Translations under genes and position numbers: made by a program | Shown here: piece after piece, positions 33,573-41,654 of the stretch | Position numbering within the stretch: the stretch's first letter is position 1 | Layout of the letters: each line of letters starts with the position of its first letter | The notes under the pieces: generated by a model | Database searches by the model: none | What the model was told of the DNA's origin: nothing | Seen by the model: the letters and a program-made list of their open reading frames with translations, nothing else | Origin: Streptomyces sp. NBC_01591 | GTDB taxonomy: Bacteria; Actinomycetota; Actinomycetes; Streptomycetales; Streptomycetaceae | Reading direction: 5' to 3' | Assembly: GCF_035918155.1 (NCBI RefSeq) | Contig: NZ_CP109327.1 | Location: 3,720,001-3,784,000 of the forward strand | DNA length: 64,000 nucleotides

Positions 33573-35480
33573 CTACGACGAGGCCGTAGCTGTGTGACGA
33601 GTCCGCCAGTAGCTGGCGGCGTCCTGGCCTCCCTGCATCGCAGTGAACTCGTCCGACTGTTGCCTGAGTGCGGCATCGGGCGCCGTGCCCTGAACGTAGG
33701 ACTCGAGACCGCGGTTGAGCGCGCTGCGGCCCAGGAACTCGGCGTACTCGTGCACGGACGCGACAATCGGAAAGCTGGCGGGATTCCCGTGCACCAAGGC
33801 GTTGCGAACACGGTTCCGTCTGGCCTTCAACACGGCACCCTCGGCGGTGTAGTTCGCGATTAGGGCGCTGTACTCGGCATGGCCGCTCACGCTGCCGAAC
33901 ATTCGCCTGATCCAGGCGCGCTCGGACTCGATGCGGCACAGCGAGAGGAGATCACCGCAGCGGTCGGCGACGAAAAGAATCCACGGGCGCGACGGTTTGT
34001 CCGCGAGCCATTCTCGGGTCAGTTCGCTGCGGAGTGCACTCTGGTTCCCACCGCCGAGCAGGCACATACCAACGGCTTGCTGCACGTCGGTAAGCCACCG
34101 AATGTGTGGCCAGCGCTCGCCGAGGAGGTTGAACAGGTCGTTGGGGGCGAGCGCAGCGTGTGCTGCGACGTGTTGCACCACACGGTCCGCGAGGGGAATC
34201 ACGCTGCTGATATCTGCTTCGGACGGCTTGTGCATCGCCATGGCGCGGCTGAACGGGTGGTCGGCGGCGGTCTGCACCTCGAGTGCGGCCGCGAGGAACC
34301 GGGGAAGTTCCTCGCGGGCCAGCGCCGAGGCGATGCGCGGCCCATGCTTCTTGATCGCGTCCGCGGTAATGCTTTCACCGTAACGATCATCGGGGAAGCC
34401 TGCCTGGCGTTGGGAGACAAGCCAGCTGAGAGGGCCAGCCTTGCCGGAACGCAGGACCCCGTACTGAGCGAGGTGCGGGCGGACCCCACCGGAGTTGTGG
34501 ATCGAGACGTTGAGGATCGTGTTCACCACATGAACGGCACGCTCCAACGCACCAGATACCGTGGTTTTGCCGAGGTCGACGCGCACCAGGAAGTCGACGT
34601 CGGACTCCTCGTCGACCATCTTCGCGACCTCAAAGATGCCACCGTGCTGCACCAGCTCCCAGAGCTCCGCCTTGTGCTCGAAGTCTTGGCGCTCGGGCAT
34701 GGCGTTGGGAACCGCCCAGTGGGCATTGATGAAGGACACCCGCCCGGCGGAGAGGTGCATGAAAGCCTCGCCCTGGTAGCCGAGCCACACCACGATCGGC
34801 TCGACCTGGGCCGGAGTGCCGATGTGGGTTCGGGCGTTCGTGATCCGTTCCGGCAGCGGCACGTTCTTCTGGCCGATGGGGACGTCGTTGGGGTCACGAC
34901 CGAATCCGACTATCGAGACCAGATCGCGGAAGATCCCCTCTGCACTGAGGCCGCGCCTGCGCAGCTGATCGAAGAGCAGTTCGGCGATCTGACGGTATTC
35001 CCGGCCCTCCAGGGTGCGGTCCTGAGCGGTGGCCACAAGGTCATCCCAGCTGGTGCGGACAGCTTCGTCTGCCTCGAGCGCTTCGAGGAGGTCCTTCGCA
35101 GTCCCGATGACGTTGGTCCAGGAGGCGCCGGTGCGGGTACCCGGCGCCTGCTTCAAGGTCTCCGCAGGGCTTCCAGTGAGCTGTGAGAAGGCGGTTTGGA
35201 ATCGCTCGAGCGGTGTGGCGATGCGCGCTCGGAGCGAGGTTCCGAGCGCGCGGATGGACTCGTCGAGGTCGAGCTGGAGCGACCTTCGGTTAGCGGAGTT
35301 CTTCCAGGCATCGACGCCGCTGGCAAGCTCCACCCACTGCAGGACTTCCTCCACGAGCACGGTGAGCGGTACGACGGTACTGACGCCGTGGCGGCGATCA
35401 AGCGATGAGACGAGGGACTTCAGCCAGTCCGGATCGTCGGCGGACCAGTGGTCGCTGACGTTGTAATCGATCATCACCAT
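33573..35480 (-). CDS. Large protein with putative C-terminal HEPN RNase motif (possible PIN-like N-terminus)
   Basis: A 635-aa protein of no family I recognise; it is the only intact gene of E1. Near the C-terminus RVRNALVHGNPAS contains Arg559-Asn-(x)3-His564, the R-N-x3-H form of the HEPN RNase motif seen in many abortive-infection proteins. The N-terminus MVMIDYNVSDHW, then STVVPLTVLVEEVLQWVE, resembles the first Asp and a core strand/helix of PIN nucleases, but the other acidic residues were not located. There is no signal peptide or TM. The start is ATG 35480; an ATG two codons on is possible. A standalone anti-phage or toxin role is inference from motif and location. Confidence 0.72.
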   Translation of the reverse strand: MVMIDYNVSDHWSADDPDWLKSLVSSLDRRHGVSTVVPLTVLVEEVLQWVELASGVDAWKNSANRRSLQLDLDESIRALGTSLRARIATPLERFQTAFSQLTGSPAETLKQAPGTRTGASWTNVIGTAKDLLEALEADEAVRTSWDDLVATAQDRTLEGREYRQIAELLFDQLRRRGLSAEGIFRDLVSIVGFGRDPNDVPIGQKNVPLPERITNARTHIGTPAQVEPIVVWLGYQGEAFMHLSAGRVSFINAHWAVPNAMPERQDFEHKAELWELVQHGGIFEVAKMVDEESDVDFLVRVDLGKTTVSGALERAVHVVNTILNVSIHNSGGVRPHLAQYGVLRSGKAGPLSWLVSQRQAGFPDDRYGESITADAIKKHGPRIASALAREELPRFLAAALEVQTAADHPFSRAMAMHKPSEADISSVIPLADRVVQHVAAHAALAPNDLFNLLGERWPHIRWLTDVQQAVGMCLLGGGNQSALRSELTREWLADKPSRPWILFVADRCGDLLSLCRIESERAWIRRMFGSVSGHAEYSALIANYTAEGAVLKARRNRVRNALVHGNPASFPIVASVHEYAEFLGRSALNRGLESYVQGTAPDAALRQQSDEFTAMQGGQDAASYWRTRHTATASS

Positions 35481-35881
35481 GGGCCGCCCGCCTCTCGTGC
35501 AAGCCTCGCAGCCAGCCGGATGGGCTGCTTCGTCATGTCCTCGTGAGGATACGGGGGCACGCTCGGCCGTAAACGAAGGGCCAAGGCATCTCCTCCCGGA
35601 TGGCACGCATCGTCCCGGCCGCAGAGTATGGGGAGACCGGCGGCCTACTGTTAGAGCGGCGGCGTCGCTCCTGCGGGCCCGGGCGTCGGACAGACAACTC
35701 CCCCTCGACCGCGCCCGTACAGGGCGCCCCCACTCCTGACATGCGTGAGCGATGTGTGAACGGACAGCCCAGCACCAGGTGTCACGAGCAGGACCGAGTA
35801 CGTAGCCGCATGGCGCTGACCTGGCCGAGGACAGCACCACGCGGCAGGTTCGGGCACTCCCCGGCAAGGATTCGATCCCAC
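35481..35881. other. Right arm of E1, non-coding
   Basis: About 400 bp with no credible gene. From 35743 to 35881 it is homologous to the right arm of E2 (51858-51994): shared words are the 22-nt arm site, GGCGCTGACCTGG-like, and CGGCAAGGA with TCGATCCCAC next to the att core. Confidence 0.75.
35743..35764 (+). repeat. 22-nt putative integrase arm site, E1 right
   Basis: GCGTGAGCGATG followed by TGTGAACGGA, the E1 right-end copy of the arm repeat. Confidence 0.65.
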
Positions 35882-35925
35882 CTCATAGAGCGGGTTTCGC
35901 AGGTTCGAATCCTGCCGGGGGCACA
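35882..35925 (+). other. Attachment site copy 2 (E1/E2 junction)
   Basis: CTCATAGAGCGGGTTTCGCA and the rest of the tRNA 3' end, with about three differences from the tRNA copy, all in the first 17 bases. Because of these changes it could not form a normal anticodon stem; it is a recombination scar, not a tRNA gene. Confidence 0.9.
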
Positions 35926-35970
35926 AGGCGTTACCGCTCTGTACTGCGATTTCTCCCCCAGGGAGGGGTT

Positions 35971-37560
35971 TTAATCGGCCTCGAACTCCTCGTCCGGGGC
36001 CGTTTGCGTGAGCGGTGCATGAGCAGACAAGGAGTTGATCTCCCGCATTTTCCTCAATGGATCAGCACCATCCAGCACGGGTTCCGCGCTGGCAGCCTCC
36101 GCGATCGCCAGATCCGCCTCGGGGAGCAGGCTCGTGTACGTGTCCGACGTGATGGTGATCGAGGAGTGGCCGAGCATCTCCTGGATGTCCTTCAGGCCGG
36201 CACCGGCCGCGTGAGCCAGGGTCGCCGCGCCGTGGCGGAGGTCGTGGAGCCGGACCGGCGGGAGGCCGATCTCCTCGTACAGCTCGATGAATCGTCGTGT
36301 GACGTTGGCGGGGTGGAGAAGTTCTCCGTTCTCCCGGGTGAAGACCCTTCCGGTCTCCGCCCAAGCGCTCCCCCACTTCTCGCGGTCCTTGTCCTGGTGG
36401 GCGCGGTGCTGCTTGAGGGCCTGGACCGTGTCGGAGTCGAGAGCGAATGTGCGCGCACCTGCGTCTGTCTTGGGGTCGTCCTCGTACACCTCCCAGCCGT
36501 TCACCACCAGTTGCTTGGCGACGGTGAGGAGGCCGGCGCTCAGGTTGGTGTCGGTCCACCTCTGACCGCATGCCTCACCTCGCCGTAGCCCACGAAAGGC
36601 GACCAGGTGAAACAGCGCGTACAACCGGTCCTCGGCTACATGGTCGAGGAAGAGGCCGGTGTGTTCCGGCGTCCAGACCATCACCGGCGAGGGCTTCTCT
36701 CCGGTGCGCCTCCAGTGGAGGATGCGCTCCTCGGTCCACACGAGCGCCTTGGGACGCCTGCCGGCCTCCAACTCGACGTGGGAGGCGGGGTTGAAGGTGA
36801 TCAGCTGTTGAGCGATCGCGGCGTTCAACGCAGCCCGCAGTGTGGAGCGAACGCGTTGGCGCGTCGCCGGACCGACGATCCGGCGATAGGGATCCATCTC
36901 AGCGATGGCCGCTTTCATCGCCTTACGGCGGGCGCGCGGCTCGCGCCCCTTCCAGGGGATCTGTGCGAGATCCTCGACCGCTTTGCGCCGTGCGGCGTTT
37001 CCCTCGGCGATCTCGACGTTGGCCTCGGCTATGGCCTCGAACATCTCCGACAGATGGGTGACCCGAAGGCGGTCGAGTCGTAGGTGTCCGATGCGCGGCT
37101 GGAGATGGACACGAATGTTGCTCTCGTCGCGGCTGATCGCGCTCTGCCGCCCCTTCTTGCCCGCCAGCCAGATATCCAGCCAGTCGCCGACCGTGAGGCG
37201 GCTGGTGAGGTCCAAGCCGTGGCTCAGCCGCCGACGGGTCGACTCGATGTCCGGTAGCGGGGCCTTCTCGTCCCCCACCTTCTCCAGCAACTCGGCGATC
37301 TGATCCAGACCTTCGGAGTCGTCGGCGTCGGCAAGGCCGAGGAGCGCGCGTATGTGGTCGAGGTCGGCTTGTGCGGCTTTGAGACTCTCGTAGCCGGCAC
37401 GGCTGAACGAGCGGCGGGTTCCGTCGGCACGGAGCGGGAGTTCCTGGCGTACGGAGTAGGAGCCGTGCTTGCGGCCGGCGAGCCTGGGGCACTTCTTGCC
37501 GAGCGGTTTGCCGGTCCTAGGGTCGCGGCAGTAGCAGCGGCGGTGGGTGGAGCCCTTCAA
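35971..37560 (-). CDS. int: Tyrosine site-specific integrase
   Basis: A 529-aa phage/ICE-type integrase that recombines the element with the tRNA-Arg 3' end. An N-terminal cysteine patch (CYCRDPRTGKPLGKKC) is followed by an arm-binding region, a SAM-like core-binding domain near 122-260, and a catalytic domain with Arg326 (FRGLRRGE), His439 and Arg442 (LHDLRHGA), His465 (LGHSS) and Tyr475 (SDTYTSL). All are present, so it should be active. It lies 46 bp from the att core and reads toward it. Its ATG overlaps the TGA of the XRE gene (ATGA), so regulator and integrase are coupled. Confidence 0.96.
   Translation of the reverse strand: MKGSTHRRCYCRDPRTGKPLGKKCPRLAGRKHGSYSVRQELPLRADGTRRSFSRAGYESLKAAQADLDHIRALLGLADADDSEGLDQIAELLEKVGDEKAPLPDIESTRRRLSHGLDLTSRLTVGDWLDIWLAGKKGRQSAISRDESNIRVHLQPRIGHLRLDRLRVTHLSEMFEAIAEANVEIAEGNAARRKAVEDLAQIPWKGREPRARRKAMKAAIAEMDPYRRIVGPATRQRVRSTLRAALNAAIAQQLITFNPASHVELEAGRRPKALVWTEERILHWRRTGEKPSPVMVWTPEHTGLFLDHVAEDRLYALFHLVAFRGLRRGEACGQRWTDTNLSAGLLTVAKQLVVNGWEVYEDDPKTDAGARTFALDSDTVQALKQHRAHQDKDREKWGSAWAETGRVFTRENGELLHPANVTRRFIELYEEIGLPPVRLHDLRHGAATLAHAAGAGLKDIQEMLGHSSITITSDTYTSLLPEADLAIAEAASAEPVLDGADPLRKMREINSLSAHAPLTQTAPDEEFEAD
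36006..36027 (+). repeat. 22-nt putative integrase arm site, E2 left
   Basis: GCGTGAGCGGTG followed by CATGAGCAGA, inside the 3' end of the integrase gene. Confidence 0.65.
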
Positions 37561-38135
37561 GGGCGTTCCTCCTGGGTGGTCTCAGGGGCCCATTCGGGCG
37601 GGTCTACGTCGTGAAGTGCGGGTGGGAGGTCGGGTGGGGTGGCTCCGTCTTCGCGGAGCTCGCGACGGAGGTAGCGGAGCTTGTACTTGGCGGAGATGGC
37701 CTGGTCGGCGTACGCGCTCTGCTTGCGTTCGGCCTCTTCCTGCTGGGCGCGGCTCGTTGCCGTCTTGGCCGCGAACCGTGCCTGCTCTTCCTCGTCGAGC
37801 GCGGCCAGTGCGGTGCGCACGAGACTGGTGTGGGCTTCGAAATCGGGCACGAGGCCCGGGTCATAACCGAGCACTTCCTCTTCGCCGGTGAAGCGCCGCA
37901 GGGCGTCCCATGTCGGCACGAGGCCCTGAAAGGGGAGTTCCTGCGTCCGGTCGACGTAACCGACCGGGAAGATCAGGCAGGCCGGGTATGTCTCCAACGC
38001 GGCGGCCAAGACGATGACGTCCACCAGCGGGAGGCCGGCCCGACGACCCGACTCCATGTTGGCGATCACGTTGCGGGGGATGGGGTGCCCGAGCTCCTCG
38101 CAACGATCGGCCAGATCCTGCGCGCTCCACCCCAT
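37557..38135 (-). CDS. XRE-type HTH regulator coupled to the integrase
   Basis: A 192-aa protein. An HTH_3-like domain occupies residues 1-50 (WSAQDLADRC, IPRNVIANMESGRRAGLPLVDVIVLAAAL). The rest is helical and charged, with a coiled-coil-like part (EEEQARFAAKTATSRAQQEEAERKQ cut short here). The annotated ATG starts almost inside the HTH; the frame continues upstream (EDGEKLQE) but is interrupted by the relaxase fragment on the other strand, so the original N-terminus may have been lost. It probably controls integrase expression and element mobility. Confidence 0.85.
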   Translation of the reverse strand: MGWSAQDLADRCEELGHPIPRNVIANMESGRRAGLPLVDVIVLAAALETYPACLIFPVGYVDRTQELPFQGLVPTWDALRRFTGEEEVLGYDPGLVPDFEAHTSLVRTALAALDEEEQARFAAKTATSRAQQEEAERKQSAYADQAISAKYKLRYLRRELREDGATPPDLPPALHDVDPPEWAPETTQEERP

Positions 38136-38159
38136 CTCCTGGAGTTTTTCACCGTCCTC

Positions 38160-39146
38160 GGCGGTTCCGGGGTACTCGTGGAGATCCAGCGCTTCCCCTC
38201 AGGCGACATCCGCGGGTACAAGATCGCCCTCGACGGCGACACCAACAAGGACGGCCAACCCGTTTGGTTCGCCGGATCCACTCTCGCCCCTGACCTCTCC
38301 TATCCCAAGATCAGCGAGCGCCTGACACCTGAGGAAGCGCCCTCGGCGATATCGCCCCAACCCGACGCCTGGCGACGACTCGCCCAGACCACGGACCGCG
38401 TGCCCGATCTGCTCGCATGCAGCGATGACAGGACCGGGCAGGCGCACATCGCGGCCCTCGCCGAAACCCTCGACGCACTGCCCCTGCGCGCTCCGGCTGA
38501 TCTGCGCCCCCAGCTCATGCGGGCAGCCACCGCGTTCGAGCACGCCAGCCGATCACGCATTCGCGCCCACCATCAACAAGCCCGCGCCACCCGGAACGCC
38601 GTCAAGGCGATCCTGCGTGAACCCGCTCCCAAGGACGGGGCGGCCCTCGCAATCCTTCTCGACGCCCTTGTCCTGGCCGTCATCGCTGCACGCCACTGGC
38701 ACCAGACCCACCACCACGATCAACAGGCCGAAGCCGCACGACAGGCAGCCGAGCACCTCCGTGCCGCACACCAGGCGGCCACAGTCCAGCCGATTGCTGT
38801 GATTCACCAGCGGGGCCGCCACCTCGCCCTCTTTCTGCAGGAACAACAGGCCGCAGTCGCCCGCCAGGCCCTGCCAGACCTGGCCGAGCGGATCCTTGCC
38901 GAACCCGGCTGGCCCGCCCTCGCGGCCACACTCGTCGCCACGAAGAAGGCCGGACACGATCCAGCCGCTCTCCTCACTCAGGCTGCCCGGCACCACGAAC
39001 TGGACACAGCCACCAGCTACAGCGAGGCCCTCGCCTGGCGCCTGATCCGCCTCGCCGACCTCCCGCAGCACACCCACCCCATTGCGACCGAGACACCGCC
39101 CCCGGCCCGAGCCGTCCGCCCCACTCAACAGCGCCGTACACGCTGA
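38160..39146 (+). pseudogene. Relaxase/mobilisation protein, C-terminal fragment
   Basis: About 328 codons matching the C-terminal part of Streptomyces mobilisation relaxases: GYKIALDGDTNKDGQPVWFAG, LAPDLSYPKI, then a long Ala-rich helical domain (RRLAQTTDRVPDLLAC to PTQQRRTR). The N-terminal nicking domain with its catalytic Tyr and His triad is absent, and no start codon or ribosome site precedes the homologous part. Its 5' edge abuts the start of the XRE gene on the opposite strand, so a deletion joined the two. It shows that the parent element was mobilisable. Confidence 0.75.
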
Positions 39147-39280
39147 GCCTCCGCACGCCCAAGAGAATCCCGACGGACTCAGCCCCCACGCCCGCGCGCT
39201 CATCACCTACCTGACCGCGCGGGCACGACACCGTGATGCCACCGAGGCCCGCATGCGCAGCGCTGGCCCCGGTGGCATGC

Positions 39281-39733
39281 TCACGTTTCGTCTCTCAGGC
39301 CGTAGCAACACCTGAGAGAGTTTCCGTCACCGAGGGCACCTCGGAGAACGTGGGCGATCTCCTCGGGCTTGAGATCGATGCCGTCGATCCCCTCCACGGT
39401 CAGCGGGACCTCCTCCAGTGCGTATTCGCCCCGGCCCTGGGCACTGAACTCCGGCCCGGTGCGGTCATCGAAGGACCAGGTCGCAATGCGGGTGAGGTAG
39501 AACAGCTGACGCTCGTCGTCGGACTCCATCGTGTGCAGGAGGCGGACGATGTCCGCCTTCCCTGCGATCTCCTCGTGGATCTCCCGGTGAAGGGCAGCCT
39601 CCCGGGATTCGTCTTCGGCTTCGACACCTCCACCGGGAAGCACCCAGTACACGGGAACTCCGGGCTTGGTGCGGCGGATGACCAGCATCGTGTCGTGCTC
39701 GGTGACGAGGACGGCGCGGACTCGTTCGATCAT
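39281..39733 (-). CDS. Nudix hydrolase
   Basis: A 150-aa enzyme that hydrolyses a nucleoside diphosphate linked to another group. The Nudix box is complete at about residues 34-57: GGGVEAEDE, SREAALHREIHEEIAG. The substrate is not predictable from the box. It is the last gene of the 44.1-39.3 kb operon, 30 bp after the SDR. The C-terminal region (GIDLKPEEIAHVLR) resembles Streptomyces Nudix proteins found next to such operons. Confidence 0.92.
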   Translation of the reverse strand: MIERVRAVLVTEHDTMLVIRRTKPGVPVYWVLPGGGVEAEDESREAALHREIHEEIAGKADIVRLLHTMESDDERQLFYLTRIATWSFDDRTGPEFSAQGRGEYALEEVPLTVEGIDGIDLKPEEIAHVLRGALGDGNSLRCCYGLRDET

Positions 39734-39763
39734 TCGGTTCTGTCTCCTTGCTTGTTGACGGTC

Positions 39764-40555
39764 TCAGTGCAGCAGCCAGCCGCCATCGACGTGGACTGAT
39801 TGCCCAGTGATGAACGATGCGGAGGGCCCGACGAGGAACGCCACGAGCGCCGCGACATCTTCGGGCCGCCCCCGGCGGGGAACACACTGGCGCTTGATCT
39901 GGTCCTCCGGGCTGGCGCGATGGCGGGCGGGGATCGCGGTCTCGGCCTCGACCTGGATGGCGCCGGGCAGGACCGTGTTGACGCAGACTCCGTACGGGCC
40001 CAGTTCGCGGGCGAGGGATCGGGTGAGGCCCAGGAGTCCGGCCTTCGCGGTGCTGTACGCGACGAGGTTGGTCCGGCCAGCGCGGGCGTTGACGCTGCCG
40101 ATGTTCACGATGCGACCCCAGCACCGTTCGACCATGCCGGGGGTCACCGCGTGGCAGGCGCGGTAGTGCGCGGTGAGGTTCACGTCGAGGGAGTAGTTCC
40201 AGGCGGCCTCGTCGGTGTCCTGCCACGGGACGCGTGGGTAGGCCCCGGCGTTGTTCACGAGGATGTCGATCGGGCCGGCCTCCGCACGGACCCGGTCGGT
40301 CATCGTCTGGACGGCGTCAGGGTCGGTCAGGTCGGCGTCGATGGCCACGCCAGGACTTCCGCCGCGGTCGAAGGTGGCGAGGAGTGCCCGTGCCTCCCTC
40401 TCCTGACCGAGGTGGTTGATGGCCACGGTGGCTCCTGACGTGGAGAGTGCGCGGCCGATCTCGGCACCAATGCCGGTGGCGCCGCCGGTGACGAGGGCAG
40501 TCCGGCCTTGCAGCGGCCGGGCTTGGAGATGGGTCTTAAGCAGGGGCAGGGACAT
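39764..40555 (-). CDS. Short-chain dehydrogenase/reductase
   Basis: A 263-aa classical SDR, cytosolic, NAD(P)-dependent. Visible are the cofactor motif [12 protein letters not shown] in [10 protein letters not shown], catalytic Ser in [13 protein letters not shown] (Tyr and Lys) and the PG motif VLPGAIQVE. It overlaps the 3' end of the phosphotransferase gene by 20 nt, so they are co-translated. It probably oxidises or reduces an alcohol/ketone in the small molecule handled by the operon. It resembles 3-oxoacyl-ACP reductase FabG, but no fatty-acid genes are near. Confidence 0.93.
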   Translation of the reverse strand: MSLPLLKTHLQARPLQGRTALVTGGATGIGAEIGRALSTSGATVAINHLGQEREARALLATFDRGGSPGVAIDADLTDPDAVQTMTDRVRAEAGPIDILVNNAGAYPRVPWQDTDEAAWNYSLDVNLTAHYRACHAVTPGMVERCWGRIVNIGSVNARAGRTNLVAYSTAKAGLLGLTRSLARELGPYGVCVNTVLPGAIQVEAETAIPARHRASPEDQIKRQCVPRRGRPEDVAALVAFLVGPSASFITGQSVHVDGGWLLH

Positions 40556-41654
40556 TGCGGCTCCGTTCGCCGGGGTCGGAATGAAGGACCGGTGCGGTGG
40601 AGAGGAAGACGTCGAGCTCAGTGCCGGGGTGCTGGCTCTCGGCGAGCTTGACCAGGACGAGCAGCAGGTCGTGGCCGGTCAGCCGGGCGGCGGGAATGAC
40701 GCCGAGGATGCGCAGGGCGAAGAAGGCACGGAGTTCATCCATACCGATGCCGCCATGGCCGCAGAGGCCGTGCAAGGCTCCCGCGATGGCGGCGTGGCGG
40801 CCGGGGCCTGTGTTCCAGGTGTAGTGGATGTCGATGTGCCCTGTGGTGGCGTCCAGTTCCAGGTGGTCGATGCGAGGGCGGGTGTGGGAGGGCAGGGCCA
40901 AGCGAAGGGTGCGTGCGTACACGTCGGGCTGGTAACGAGGGACGAGCCAGCCGCCCAGGGCCATCAGGTACCAGAGCAGGTTCGCGGCTTCGCCCGCGAT
41001 GGTGTTGCGACCGGCGAACTCGAAGTCGAGCCAGCACAGTGGGTCGGCGATGTTGGGCTCGGTGGGGTCGCCCTGCGTCAGCCCGGTTGGCCAGCGCCGG
41101 TCGGGGCTCAAGGTGTGGCGGACGCTGTCGATGGTTGCGGCGACGTTCAGCGTGAGCGGTCGGCCGTTGGCAGTGACCGTGTAGCCGGCCAGCTCCTGGG
41201 CGGTGAGGGTAACGTCGGAGTGGGGCAGGGTGATCGGCAGGTCCCGTCGCAGGTACCAGCGGTCGAGCCGGCCGCCGGGCCGGATCCGGTCGAGGTAAAG
41301 GTCCGGCACACACCTGGCGAGCGGAACCACCTTTCCGGTCTCGTCGGCCGGTGCCCGCAGGTTGTGGCAGACGCCGTCCACAAGGCGGGCCAGGCGGGGG
41401 AGCGCGGACGGATCGCGGTCAGCCAAGGCGATCACGTCGCCGAGCAGCAGCTCGCATCGTCCACTGGCGAAGACATCCTCGTACGCCAGCAGATGGCGGC
41501 CCGGCAACGCCGGACGCCCCCGCAGGGCCGGAACCCGGATCCGGGAGACAAGCTGCGACCAGCCCTGAACTTCGGCTTCGGCAGCCTCCCGGGTCGCGAC
41601 TTCCTTGTGGAAGGCGACCGCGGTCGAGGCCCTCAGCCGGCCACTCGCGCTCAC
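40536..41654 (-). CDS. APH-like phosphotransferase
   Basis: A 372-aa protein with an aminoglycoside-phosphotransferase/choline-kinase fold signature. The catalytic loop is QGDPTEPN at 194-201 (Asp196 as base; the usual His is Gln), and the metal site is WLDFEFAG at 208-215 (Asp210). An N-terminal lysine in [14 protein letters not shown] fits the ATP-binding strand. The GTG start overlaps the stop of the upstream fusion gene (GTGA). It likely phosphorylates a hydroxyl on a sugar or nucleoside-like compound rather than an antibiotic; this is inference from the operon. Confidence 0.85.
   Translation of the reverse strand: MSASGRLRASTAVAFHKEVATREAAEAEVQGWSQLVSRIRVPALRGRPALPGRHLLAYEDVFASGRCELLLGDVIALADRDPSALPRLARLVDGVCHNLRAPADETGKVVPLARCVPDLYLDRIRPGGRLDRWYLRRDLPITLPHSDVTLTAQELAGYTVTANGRPLTLNVAATIDSVRHTLSPDRRWPTGLTQGDPTEPNIADPLCWLDFEFAGRNTIAGEAANLLWYLMALGGWLVPRYQPDVYARTLRLALPSHTRPRIDHLELDATTGHIDIHYTWNTGPGRHAAIAGALHGLCGHGGIGMDELRAFFALRILGVIPAARLTGHDLLLVLVKLAESQHPGTELDVFLSTAPVLHSDPGERSRNVPAPA

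Larger units (their letters stand above)
32479..35925. mobile_element. Segment E1: decayed integrative element in tRNA-Arg
   Basis: About 3.4 kb bounded by att copies at 32479 and 35882. It keeps the integrase C-terminus and arm repeat at the left and the matching arm repeat plus att at the right, so both ends are homologous to the ends of segment E2. Inside are an IS630 remnant and one intact-looking gene, a putative HEPN protein. Integrase, replication and transfer functions are lost. Confidence 0.8.

Noticed and set aside
35882-35925. Possible additional tRNA genes at 35882, 51995 and 54005
   Set aside because: Only the 3' half of tRNA-Arg is present in each; D-arm and 5' acceptor are missing. 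They are att copies.
39082-39315. A 77-codon plus-strand frame overlapping the relaxase fragment end
   Set aside because: The second half (LSPHARALITYLTARARHRD) looks somewhat protein-like, but the first half is out-of-frame relaxase sequence and there is no start signal; possibly another remnant, not supportable as a gene.
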